The translations under genes were made by a program, and so were the position numbers. Source: Neobacillus cucumis (GTDB taxonomy: Bacteria; Bacillota; Bacilli; Bacillales_B; DSM-18226). From it: a DNA stretch of 64,000 nt. Positions 25,185 through 33,274 of this stretch are shown here, piece by piece (the first letter of the stretch is position 1; each line of letters opens with the position of its first letter). A model generated the notes under the pieces. The model searched no databases. It was not told the DNA's origin and saw nothing but the letters and a program-made list of their open reading frames with translations. The stretch is taken from assembly GCF_023715505.1 (NCBI RefSeq), contig NZ_JAMBOH010000015.1, positions 79,019 to 143,018 of the forward strand, in the 5' to 3' direction.

Positions 25185-25331
25185 TCACTTAAAATCAGAG
25201 GAATCGGTGTAATCATAACGGATCCCGTCTCTTTGGGCTTCTGTTATTTCTTTTACCTGCTCCGGATTAGATTGTTGAACTTCTTCGTTACTTCTTTGTT
25301 GATTAGTTTGCTGCCTATTATTTGACTTCAT
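25185..25331 (-). CDS. Small hydrophilic 48-residue protein
   Basis: Begins MKSNNRQQTNQQRSN, ends TEAQRDGIRYDYTDSSDFK. AAGGGGG lies 7 nt before ATG. Glutamine, asparagine and glutamate dominate; no Cys, Trp or membrane segment. A downstream terminator on the same strand supports it. I do not recognise the family; small spore proteins often have this composition, so a spore role is possible. Confidence 0.65.
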   Translation of the reverse strand: MKSNNRQQTNQQRSNEEVQQSNPEQVKEITEAQRDGIRYDYTDSSDFK

Positions 25332-25520
25332 CAAATTAACCCCCTTATTTCAATTTTCACCCCCATATTATAACTTGAAAATTTAATAATTATTCAGACC
25401 AGCATTTTTCGAGAAGTTTAACATTTAAGGTAATTAATAACTTGTGATTTTGGAGAAAATAAAGAAGTTGTCATAAAAGAAAAATAGACCGTGCAGCTTT
25501 TAAATAAAGGAAGTTTTTTA

Positions 25521-26618
25521 ATGGAAAAAATAAAAATTAATTCCTATCAAATGTTTGTCTTAGTAGTCCAGTTTGAAATGGGTAGTGCTATTCTATTTGC
25601 TCCAGGATCACAAGCGAAACAGGACGCTTGGATTAGTATTCTGCTTGGATTAGCAGGGGGTCTAGTCCTTTTTTTAGTATATTTTCGTCTCTATAAATTC
25701 TTCCCTAATGTCCCACTGACTAGTTATCTTCAAATATTAGTCGGAAAATGGGTGGGACGGTTTATCGGATTTTTATATGTCCTGTATTTCACGTATCAAG
25801 CAACAAGAATATTGCGTGATTTTGGTGAGCTTTTACTAACGTCGATTTATACGAATACTCCATTGTTTATCATCAATTCACTAATGTTATTAACCATGAT
25901 TTATGGGATTCATAAGGGACTTGAGGTTCTTGCAAGAGTTTCCGAGTTGTTTTTTATCTTTATCTATTTGTTTGCATTAGCGGGCTTTTTGGTGATTATG
26001 TTTTCTGATTTGATCCATTTAGAAAACATCAAACCGATTCTAGAAAATGGGGTAGAGCCTGTCATTAAAGCTTTCATGCAAACGACGCTTTATTTCCCAT
26101 TTGGAGAAATGGTTACCTTTACGATGCTTTTACCGTTTTTAAATAATCAAAAAAAAGCAAAATGGGTGTGTCTAGGTGGAATGCTATTAGCAGGTATTAA
26201 TATTGTGATTACTTCTGTAGTCAATATTTCTGTTCTTGGAGTAGATTATTTCACACGTTCTACTTTTCCACTGTTATCAACCATTAGTAAAATTCATTTT
26301 ACGAATTTTTTAGAAAGATTAGATGTATTCTATATTCTTTATGTAATCATAGGGGGTTTTTTTAAAATTACGATCTTTTTTTATTGTGCGGTATATGGTG
26401 CTGCTGATATCTTTAAAATTGAAGATCATCGGAAGTTGGTTTTTCCGGTAGGGGTTATTATCTTATTTGGCTCTATTACCATTGCAGCTAATTATTCGGA
26501 ACATATCAATGAAGGAATGAAGTATATTCCATTCATTTTACATTTACCATTTCAAATTATTATTCCGATTGCACTGTTGATTATAGCTTTTTTTCGATTT
26601 AGTAAAAGAGATAAGTAA
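25521..26618 (+). CDS. GerAB/YndE-family germination permease (orphan)
   Basis: 365 residues, ten membrane helices: INSYQMFVLVVQFEMGSAILFAPG, VGKWVGRFIGFLYVLYFTYQATRILRDFGE and NTPLFIINSLMLLTMIYGIHKG are typical of GerAB subunits of nutrient germinant receptors, which sit in the spore inner membrane and determine germinant response. Length is normal. Start ATG 25521 with AAAGGAAG upstream. No GerAA or GerAC partner is adjacent, unlike normal tricistronic receptors; a terminator follows directly. Confidence 0.87.
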   Translation: MEKIKINSYQMFVLVVQFEMGSAILFAPGSQAKQDAWISILLGLAGGLVLFLVYFRLYKFFPNVPLTSYLQILVGKWVGRFIGFLYVLYFTYQATRILRDFGELLLTSIYTNTPLFIINSLMLLTMIYGIHKGLEVLARVSELFFIFIYLFALAGFLVIMFSDLIHLENIKPILENGVEPVIKAFMQTTLYFPFGEMVTFTMLLPFLNNQKKAKWVCLGGMLLAGINIVITSVVNISVLGVDYFTRSTFPLLSTISKIHFTNFLERLDVFYILYVIIGGFFKITIFFYCAVYGAADIFKIEDHRKLVFPVGVIILFGSITIAANYSEHINEGMKYIPFILHLPFQIIIPIALLIIAFFRFSKRDK

Positions 26619-26623
26619 TTAGC

Positions 26624-26649
26624 GGAGGGATAATTTCCCTCCATTTTTT
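26624..26649 (+). terminator. Terminator of the gerAB-like gene
   Basis: Stem GGAGGGA/TCCCTCC followed by ATTTTTTA. Confidence 0.88.
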
Positions 26650-26737
26650 ACTGTTAAATATATTTTTTCATCATCAATCGCTGATGATGTATAGTTAAAA
26701 AAATGGCAGTTCCTTTCCAGGCTGAACAACGACACGA

Positions 26738-27298
26738 TTATATACCGGGGACTTTATTAAATAAATTGTCTTTTTGTTCCTCTCCTCTGTCTTGAGTATT
26801 TCCGTCCCGTTTTTCATTTAAAAGATCAGAAATCTCCTTACGAGTAATCGGTTGAGCATGTTCCATCAGTTCAAAGCCTAATCCACCATCAGATTCAATC
26901 GTAGCGGTTTTTATATTAGCTATATAAGCGATGCCTTTTTGACGGAGTTTCATCTCCAGCTGTTCTGTTGTCAATCGTAATTTTTTTAAGTTATCTTCAA
27001 CAATTCCTCCATCACGGATGACGACAGTTGCACTCCCGATTAAATATCGTTGGATTTTTTTAAACCTCATCTGAACATATTGAACCAAAATTAAGTAAAG
27101 GATGAAAAAAGTTAAAATAATTATAATTTGCCAGAATTTATGTTCTTTTATCGCATGTCCCATCGTTGTTCCGATTGCTAAGATTATAATGACTTCGGAA
27201 TTCGTCATTTTAGCCATAGATTTTTTTCCGGCAATCCTAAGTAATAGAGTACTTATAAAAAGTAAACCTAACGCTTCCCCTAGAAATGTTATATTCAT
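26738..27298 (-). CDS. DUF421 membrane protein (YetF/YdfS type)
   Basis: 186 residues. Three membrane helices, then a cytoplasmic domain: LLLRIAGKKSMAKMTNSEVIIILAIGTTMGHAI and VIRDGGIVEDNLKKLRLTTEQLEMKLRQKGI. The DUF421/YetF family is common in Bacillus and includes spore-membrane proteins. Function unknown. ATG with AGGTGGG upstream. The C-terminus is a charged tail of about 30 residues. Confidence 0.82.
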   Translation of the reverse strand: MNITFLGEALGLLFISTLLLRIAGKKSMAKMTNSEVIIILAIGTTMGHAIKEHKFWQIIIILTFFILYLILVQYVQMRFKKIQRYLIGSATVVIRDGGIVEDNLKKLRLTTEQLEMKLRQKGIAYIANIKTATIESDGGLGFELMEHAQPITRKEISDLLNEKRDGNTQDRGEEQKDNLFNKVPGI

Positions 27299-27488
27299 TT
27301 ACCCACCTCATTTTGTATGTAGGTTTTCCAGTATCATCTGACATTATTTAAGAATGTACAAACATCGTTTTTACAATGATTGTTTTTTCAAAATAAACAG
27401 TTATTTTTCTTTTGTTAAGAGAAGATAACATTTCCTTTAAGAGTCAGTAACTAACCGTTATATCGACAAATTCTTAAAATTATTCCTT

Positions 27489-27669
27489 TATAATGGCATC
27501 TTAGGGAAGGAAGCCATGCAATTTAAGTGTGTTTAGACCACGCAACGTAATTAAGCCAAGGGTTCCACAAACTTCATACTTCTAATTTCTCATCCAGTTA
27601 CATACCTTCCTTCATGCAGCAAAAAATCAAATCAAAATGAAACAAGTATTTCACAGGAGGTCCTTTCAA
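27489..27669 (+). promoter_or_regulatory. Candidate promoter and structured leader of fbp-proH-proJ
   Basis: TATAAT at 27489-27494 is the best -10 in the 371-bp gap; no good -35 is visible. The leader it would give (about 170 nt) can close on itself through GAAGGAAG (27506) and CTTCCTTC (27606). No T-box consensus is present and no terminator precedes the gene, so this is weak evidence for regulation. The rest of the gap, 27299-27488, shows no gene. Confidence 0.35.
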
Positions 27670-27846
27670 GTGGAAAATTTACTACGTAAAGCAGTCCAAA
27701 CTAAAAGACAATTTCTCATTAATAAGCTTATTCAATCCGGTGTATATAAGAAAAATAATAAACATTTATATGAATGGACGTTAACCGAATTAGAGCAGGA
27801 GTATAACGCAAGCATATCCGACAATAAAAAACTAATAGTTAAATAA
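27670..27846 (+). CDS. Small basic protein of the Fbp (Fur-regulated basic protein A) type
   Basis: 58 residues, basic: MENLLRKAVQTKRQFLINKL, then GVYKKNNKHLYEWTLTELEQEY. This matches FbpA-type proteins, which in B. subtilis are Fur-controlled helpers of the iron-sparing response. GTG 27670 follows ACAGGAGGT at ideal spacing. I see no Fur box upstream, which is unexpected. It is 15 nt before proH, so it is likely co-transcribed with proline genes. Confidence 0.72.
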   Translation: MENLLRKAVQTKRQFLINKLIQSGVYKKNNKHLYEWTLTELEQEYNASISDNKKLIVK

Positions 27847-27861
27847 GAAAGGAGAGATTGG

Positions 27862-28704
27862 ATGCTAAACAAACAGAGAATTGCATTAATTGGTGCTGGT
27901 TCCATGGCTGAGGCGATGATTTCTGGAATGATAAGATCTAAAAGAATTCCACCTAATCAAATTCTTGTTACCAACCGTAATAATTCCGATAGATTAGCTG
28001 AATTAGAGAAGACATACGGAGTAAGAGGAAATCAAAGAGGAGATTTAAATCTGAAGGTAGTAGACATCATCATTCTAGCTATGAAGCCAAAGGACATAAT
28101 GGAAGCATTACGGTCGATAAAAAATGAGTTACACCCACATCAATTAGTGATTTCGGTCGTGGCTGGGATAGCAACGTCAATCATAGAAGATCACCTGTTG
28201 GAGGGTCAGCAAGTCATTCGCGTAATGCCCAATACATCTTCCATGATTGGAGAATCCGCAACAGCTTTTGTCTCAGGTAAAAATACAAGTACAGCTTCTG
28301 TAATGGTGGCCGAAGAATTATTAGCCTGCATGGGAACCATTTATCGATTGGATGAAGGGAAAATGGATATTTTTACTGGGATTGCCGGAAGTGGGCCCGC
28401 CTATGTTTATTACCTAATGGAACACATTGAAAGGGCAGGAAAAGAAGGCGGGCTTGATGCTAAGACAGCAAGACAAATTGGGGTCCAGACCATTTTAGGG
28501 GCTGCCAAAATGATGATGCAGCAAAATGAAACACCTGCAGAATTGCGGGAAAAGGTAACCTCACCAAACGGGACAACAGCAGCCGGCCTTGAAGCCTTAA
28601 AAGTCCATGGAGGCGGCAAAGCTATTTTTCAAGCCATTAAGGGAGCCGAACAACGCTCAAAAGAATTAAGTTGGCAAATCCAAGAAATGATTAGTGAAAA
28701 ATAG
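27862..28704 (+). CDS. proH: Pyrroline-5-carboxylate reductase
   Basis: 280 residues. Rossmann start RIALIGAGSMAEAMISGM, central VISVVAGIATSIIE and RVMPNTSSMIGES, and C-terminal ProC signature VTSPNGTTAAGLEAL within residues 233-247. It reduces pyrroline-5-carboxylate to proline with NAD(P)H. Followed immediately by a glutamate 5-kinase gene and no proA: this is the order of the B. subtilis osmostress proHJ operon, hence the symbol. RBS AAAGGAGAG. Confidence 0.87.
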   Translation: MLNKQRIALIGAGSMAEAMISGMIRSKRIPPNQILVTNRNNSDRLAELEKTYGVRGNQRGDLNLKVVDIIILAMKPKDIMEALRSIKNELHPHQLVISVVAGIATSIIEDHLLEGQQVIRVMPNTSSMIGESATAFVSGKNTSTASVMVAEELLACMGTIYRLDEGKMDIFTGIAGSGPAYVYYLMEHIERAGKEGGLDAKTARQIGVQTILGAAKMMMQQNETPAELREKVTSPNGTTAAGLEALKVHGGGKAIFQAIKGAEQRSKELSWQIQEMISEK

Positions 28705-28714
28705 GAGTGATTCG

Positions 28715-29833
28715 ATGACAATTGACTCGAAAAAGCGAGTTGTCATAAAAATTGGGAGCAGCTCACTTACGAGCCGACATGGGGAAATCAGCCGTAGGAA
28801 GCTAGAAAAATTAGTTGAAGAAATTGTTCAGTTAAAAGATGAAGGCCATGAGGTTTTATTGGTGTCATCGGGTGCCGTAGCAGCTGGCTACCGGAAACTT
28901 GGCTTAAATGAAAAACCGAACACCTTACCGGAAAAACAAGCATCTGCTTCGATTGGTCAGAGTTTGTTGATGGAAGTGTACTCAGAGTATTTCCTCTCAC
29001 ACGGCTATGTTGCTTCACAAATTTTAATCACTAGAGATGATTTTTTAAATGAAGATCGCTATAACAATGCCAGAAATACAATCAATCTTTTATTGGACCA
29101 CGGAATCGTCCCCATCATTAATGAGAACGACACGGTGACTGTCAATCGCATTCGTTTTGGTGATAATGATACCCTTTCTGCTAAAGTTGCCGCACTAATC
29201 GATGCGGATATGCTCATTATTTTATCTGACATAGATGGGCTTTATGATGGTGATCCCCGTAAACATCTTCATACCAAGCGATTAGAGCATGTTCATGAAA
29301 TTACCCCTAGTATAGAGGCGGCGGCAGGTGACTCTGGGAGTGCAGTTGGAACCGGTGGAATGAAATCTAAAATGGACGCCTTTAAAATTGCGATGGCATC
29401 GGGAATTCCTGCGTTTTTAGGAAAAGCAGGGACACCGAATATTTTACGAGATGCTGTGATGCAAAAAGCCAAAGGGACCTATTTTACTTCAAACAAGAAA
29501 TTCATTAGACTAAACTCCAAAAAACAATGGATTGCCTTTCATTCAGGACCGCGAGGAGAAGTGATGGTTGATGAAGCAGGAAAAGTTGTTATTGTCGAGA
29601 AAAAGGGATGCTTACAATTGGCTAATATTAAGGATGTAAAAGGACATTTTAACAAGGGTGAGGTTGTTAAAATTTTACATCAAAACGGTAAGGAAATTGG
29701 TCTTGGGATCATTAACTATTCCTCCGAGCAATTAGCCGATCCTAAAGATCTCTCGGAAAAGGAGTCAATACCTGCGGTCGATAGTAATCATTTGGTTTGT
29801 CATCTGGGAGTTTCTACACCAATTAATATTTAA
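28715..29833 (+). CDS. proJ: Glutamate 5-kinase with PUA domain
   Basis: 372 residues. Amino-acid-kinase fold: RVVIKIGSSSLTSRHG, VLLVSSGAVAAGYRKLG, PIINENDTV, FGDNDTLSAKVA, and VGTGGMKSKMDAFKIA; a C-terminal PUA domain from about 280. It phosphorylates glutamate in proline synthesis. ATG 28715 has TAGGAGTG 5 nt upstream and lies 10 nt after proH. The paralogue order suggests ProJ, for osmoadaptation, rather than ProB, but B and J cannot be told apart by these motifs. Confidence 0.87.
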   Translation: MTIDSKKRVVIKIGSSSLTSRHGEISRRKLEKLVEEIVQLKDEGHEVLLVSSGAVAAGYRKLGLNEKPNTLPEKQASASIGQSLLMEVYSEYFLSHGYVASQILITRDDFLNEDRYNNARNTINLLLDHGIVPIINENDTVTVNRIRFGDNDTLSAKVAALIDADMLIILSDIDGLYDGDPRKHLHTKRLEHVHEITPSIEAAAGDSGSAVGTGGMKSKMDAFKIAMASGIPAFLGKAGTPNILRDAVMQKAKGTYFTSNKKFIRLNSKKQWIAFHSGPRGEVMVDEAGKVVIVEKKGCLQLANIKDVKGHFNKGEVVKILHQNGKEIGLGIINYSSEQLADPKDLSEKESIPAVDSNHLVCHLGVSTPINI

Positions 29834-29987
29834 TGAGGGATTGGATGACTTTTATCAGAGATAAGATAGCGATAAATAAAATAGGATCTCCACTCAAAAG
29901 CTTTATGCCCACAGTACATTAACGACTTTAAAATAGGTCAAGTGAGATAACTAAAGCTATCAAATATAGTTGCCGATCAGTCAACTG

Positions 29988-30026
29988 TAGGCCTTGTTTC
30001 GCTCCAAGAGCGTGCAAGGCCTTCTT
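29988..30026 (+). terminator. Terminator-like hairpin after proJ
   Basis: Nested stems GGCCTTG/CAAGGCC and CGCTC/GAGCG, then TTCTTTG. It lies 155 nt beyond proJ. The intervening 29834-29987 and the following stretch to 30176 show no gene. Confidence 0.7.
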
Positions 30027-30176
30027 TGTAGAAAAATGACCGCTTTACGTTTCCATATAATTAACCATCATAAGGACTAGTTAGACGAGGATATATTGGT
30101 TATAGGAGCACAATATTTAAGTAATTTATTTTATTGTAATGATGTAAAAAGCTGTAACGAAGGAGGGGGGCTTCCA

Positions 30177-30641
30177 TTGCGAATAAGGCATCTATCACCT
30201 GACAATATAGGCGGGGTTACAGCCATTATTCTCGGCGCTCTGTCCATCTATGAATCGCTAAGGCTATATCCTTACAGCAATAAAATTCTCACTGGGGACC
30301 ACACTTTTCCTGGGCTAATAGGTGTTCTTCTTGTCATATCAGGGGTAACCCTAATTTTTAAAAGAAATAAAAAAGAAGAGAATGAACAGACCCTGCCTAA
30401 AGGAAGAATCGCATACATGATGTTAGGCGCGATTGGGATCCTATTGATTTATTGTCTTATCATTGATTTCATTGGTTACTTTTTCAGTACACTGCTCGCG
30501 TTCATCTTCCTCATAAAACTCATTGGAAATTATCGGTGGATCTTCTCAATATTTATTTCACTAATCTTCACAACAGTTTTGTACTTATTATTTATAGTTC
30601 TTCTCAAAACACCATTTCCAGGTATTCAATTACCATTTTAA
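30177..30641 (+). CDS. tctB: Tripartite tricarboxylate transporter small membrane subunit TctB
   Basis: 154 residues, four helices, TctB-like (DNIGGVTAIILGALSIYESLRLYPY, TFPGLIGVLLVISGVTLIF). TTG 30177 follows GGAGGGGGG at 6 nt; earlier frame positions have no RBS. Small membrane partner of TctA; the pair moves di- or tricarboxylates with a periplasm-type binding protein. First of three genes. Confidence 0.82.
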   Translation: MRIRHLSPDNIGGVTAIILGALSIYESLRLYPYSNKILTGDHTFPGLIGVLLVISGVTLIFKRNKKEENEQTLPKGRIAYMMLGAIGILLIYCLIIDFIGYFFSTLLAFIFLIKLIGNYRWIFSIFISLIFTTVLYLLFIVLLKTPFPGIQLPF

Positions 30642-30660
30642 GAAGGGGTGAAACATAAAA

Positions 30661-32175
30661 ATGGAATCCATCATGTATCTTTTACATGGACTAAATGAAG
30701 TCCTTACCCCTTTCAATTTATTGATTGTCCTATTGGGATCGGTTCTAGGAACCATTGTTGGCGTCCTCCCTGGTCTTGGGCCGACATCGGCGATTGCGAT
30801 CCTCTTGCCAATGACCACGATCCTAGAGCCGGCACAAGGAATTATGATGATGGCAGGAATTTATTATGGGTCGATGTATGGAGGATCAACTACGGCCATT
30901 TTAATGAATATTCCTGGAGAGGCCTCCTCCGTACCCACCACATTGGATGGGTACCCATTGGCTAAAATGGGAAAAGGCGGGGCTGCCCTCGGTGTGGCCG
31001 CCATTGGCTCCTTTATTGCCGGAATCATTGGATTAATTGGTCTTGTTTTATTTGCGCCTATTCTCGCAGATCAAGCGCTAAAGTTCGGACCGCCAGAGTA
31101 CTTTACGCTAATGCTCATTGCTTTGTTTATTTTATTTAATCTAACTGGGTATTCCTTTACAAAATCCATCATAATGGGATTGTTTGGTTTTTTAATTTCC
31201 TTGGTTGGGATTGGGGTTTCAAGCGGTTTGCCAAGATTTAATTTTGGGTTTAATGCTTTGACTGGCGGATTTGAAATGATTAGCGTGATTATCGGACTAT
31301 TTGCCATCACTGAAGTTTTAAAAGGTCTCGAGGAGAAACGGGTGAGTATCAAACATGCAAAAATTAAAAATGCTTATCCAAATAAGGAAGATATGAAAAA
31401 GAGTTTCTTTCCTATTATTAGAGGTAGTTTATTAGGGTTTTTTCTAGGAATATTACCTGGTGTTTCAGCAACGATTACTTCTTTCCTTTCGTATGACTTG
31501 GAAAAAAAGGTGTCTAAAAATCCGAGAAAATTTGGCAAGGGAGCCATTGAAGGGGTGGCGGGACCGGAATCAGCCAATAATGCCACAAGCTCAGGGGGAT
31601 TTATCCCTTTATTGGCACTAGGGATCCCGGCATCACCGCCTCTTGCCATTTTGTTAGCAGCATTAATGATTTACGGTTTAACTCCAGGTCCAGTTCTCTT
31701 TGAACAAAACAGCCAGCTGGTGTGGACGGTGATTGCGAGTATGTTTGTTGGCAATGTGATTCTACTAATATTGAATCTACCGTTGATTGGGTTATGGGCT
31801 AAGCTGACAGAAGTGCCATTTGGAATATTAGGACCTGTAATTTTAATGGTAAGTGTATTAGGAGCTTATTCTGTTCGAAACAGTATGTTTGATGTCATCG
31901 TCTCTATCGTTTTTGGAATATTGGGATATCTATTCCATAAATTTCAATGGCCCATTATCCCGTTTGTTTTATGTTTAGTGCTTGGTCCGAAAATGGAAAG
32001 TTCCTTTATCCAATCGTTAGAAATATCTTCAGGCAATTTGTTGATCTTTTTCCAAAGGCCGATTTCATTAACGTTACTTATATTGGCGGGGATATTTCTC
32101 ATCTTCTCGATATTTTTAATGAGACGTACGAAAAAGCGGATTCTTCAGGAGACGGGGGAAAAGATGGAATTTTAG
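30661..32175 (+). CDS. tctA: Tripartite tricarboxylate transporter large membrane subunit TctA
   Basis: 504 residues, about 11-12 helices. TctA signatures: GTIVGVLPGLGPTSAIAILLP, GIYYGSMYGGSTTAILMNIPGE, and FFLGILPGVSATITSFLSY with a second GVAGPESANNATSSGGFIPLL. RBS GAAGGGG. Main permease domain for citrate or a related carboxylate. Confidence 0.9.
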   Translation: MESIMYLLHGLNEVLTPFNLLIVLLGSVLGTIVGVLPGLGPTSAIAILLPMTTILEPAQGIMMMAGIYYGSMYGGSTTAILMNIPGEASSVPTTLDGYPLAKMGKGGAALGVAAIGSFIAGIIGLIGLVLFAPILADQALKFGPPEYFTLMLIALFILFNLTGYSFTKSIIMGLFGFLISLVGIGVSSGLPRFNFGFNALTGGFEMISVIIGLFAITEVLKGLEEKRVSIKHAKIKNAYPNKEDMKKSFFPIIRGSLLGFFLGILPGVSATITSFLSYDLEKKVSKNPRKFGKGAIEGVAGPESANNATSSGGFIPLLALGIPASPPLAILLAALMIYGLTPGPVLFEQNSQLVWTVIASMFVGNVILLILNLPLIGLWAKLTEVPFGILGPVILMVSVLGAYSVRNSMFDVIVSIVFGILGYLFHKFQWPIIPFVLCLVLGPKMESSFIQSLEISSGNLLIFFQRPISLTLLILAGIFLIFSIFLMRRTKKRILQETGEKMEF

Positions 32176-32190
32176 ATGGGAGGAATGACG

Positions 32191-33207
32191 ATGAAGAAGA
32201 ATTTTTCAGGAATACTTTCAACACTATTACTGTTAATGGTAGTTTTGACAGGGTGTTCATCTAACAATAACAGAACCAGCTCGGGCGGAAAAACGGCGGA
32301 TTCCTATCCGACAAGGCAAATCGAATTGGTTGTTCCCTTTGCAGCAGGGGGCGGTGTGGATTTAGCTGCGAGAGCCGTTGCTGAATATTTGAGCAAAGAA
32401 TGGGGGGAATCTGTGGTTGTTACAAACAAACCGGGCGGCGGGGGGATTATAGGAGCACAGTACGCCTTAAAGGAAGCAAAGGCGGATGGTTATACCGTGT
32501 TAGTGAATAATAATTCCTCAACAACGATGTATGAAGCAGGAAATTCCAATCCAACTTTAACCGCAAAAGATAATCTATTTATTTCCCGGGTGGCGGAAGG
32601 TACACTGGCATATGCTGTAAAAGCCGATGCGCCTTGGAATAGTTTTAAAGAGTTTACAGACTGGGTCAAGAAAAATCCAGAAAAACTAACATGGGCCAGC
32701 GTCGGACCAGCAGGTTTCTCCGCTTTTGGGGTTGCTGAATGGCTTGATGCCATCGATGTGGATTATACGAAAACGAGTATGGTATCTTCTGAAGGGGCTA
32801 GTGACTCCACCGCAAAGGTCGCTGGTGGTCATGTTATTTTGGCAGTTCACACAGTAGGAGAATTATATTCCCTTGCAGAGTCTGGAAAAATTAAAATTCT
32901 TGCCGTTCAATCTTCCGAACGCAGTCCACTTTTCCCGGATGTTCCGACAGTGGAGGAGGAAGGCTTTAAAGGATTAACAGTGAAATGGTGGACTGGATTA
33001 TCGTTTGCAGCTGGAACACCAGATGAAATTGTGAAAAAGTGGGATCAAGCGGTTGCGAAAATGGAAAAAAACGAGAAGTTTATGAAAGAGTTAGAGAAAA
33101 TTAAATTGGATCCTTCCTATCTAAATTCAAAAGATTTTACGAAAGCGGTGAAGGAAGAAACGGAGAGGTATACGGAATTGGCTGAAAAGACAGGGATACG
33201 GAAATAA
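32191..33207 (+). CDS. tctC: Tripartite tricarboxylate transporter substrate-binding lipoprotein TctC
   Basis: 338 residues. Lipobox LTGC. Bug/TctC-fold features: YPTRQIELVVPFAAGGGVDLAAR, VVVTNKPGGGGIIGAQYALK, a mid-region WASVGPAGFSAFGV and PDVPTVEEEGFKGL. It binds the carboxylate outside the membrane. ATG 32191 follows GGGAGG; ATG 32176 overlaps the site. Gene order B-A-C differs from the more common C-B-A; no TctDE two-component pair is adjacent. Confidence 0.88.
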   Translation: MKKNFSGILSTLLLLMVVLTGCSSNNNRTSSGGKTADSYPTRQIELVVPFAAGGGVDLAARAVAEYLSKEWGESVVVTNKPGGGGIIGAQYALKEAKADGYTVLVNNNSSTTMYEAGNSNPTLTAKDNLFISRVAEGTLAYAVKADAPWNSFKEFTDWVKKNPEKLTWASVGPAGFSAFGVAEWLDAIDVDYTKTSMVSSEGASDSTAKVAGGHVILAVHTVGELYSLAESGKIKILAVQSSERSPLFPDVPTVEEEGFKGLTVKWWTGLSFAAGTPDEIVKKWDQAVAKMEKNEKFMKELEKIKLDPSYLNSKDFTKAVKEETERYTELAEKTGIRK

Positions 33208-33214
33208 AGGGAAC

Positions 33215-33259
33215 AAGGGGACGGTTCTCATGCTTCACAAGCATGAAAACCGTCCCCTT
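33215..33259. repeat. Long near-perfect palindrome (REP-like), also a transcription stop between convergent genes
   Basis: A 21-bp stem (33215-33235 with 33239-33259, one mismatch) with only a 3-nt loop CAC. The stem begins AAGGGGACGGTT. Palindromes with this GGGACGGTT core are, from memory, widespread intergenic repeats in Bacillaceae, possibly linked to REP-associated tyrosine transposases. Moderate T-tract on the plus strand. Confidence 0.7.
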
Positions 33260-33274
33260 TGCTCTCAACTAATC

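Noticed and set aside
27540..27580. T-box riboswitch (AAGGGTTCC resembles the T-box core) before proH
   Set aside because: The conserved AGGGTGGNACCGCG is not present and no terminator/antiterminator pair follows.
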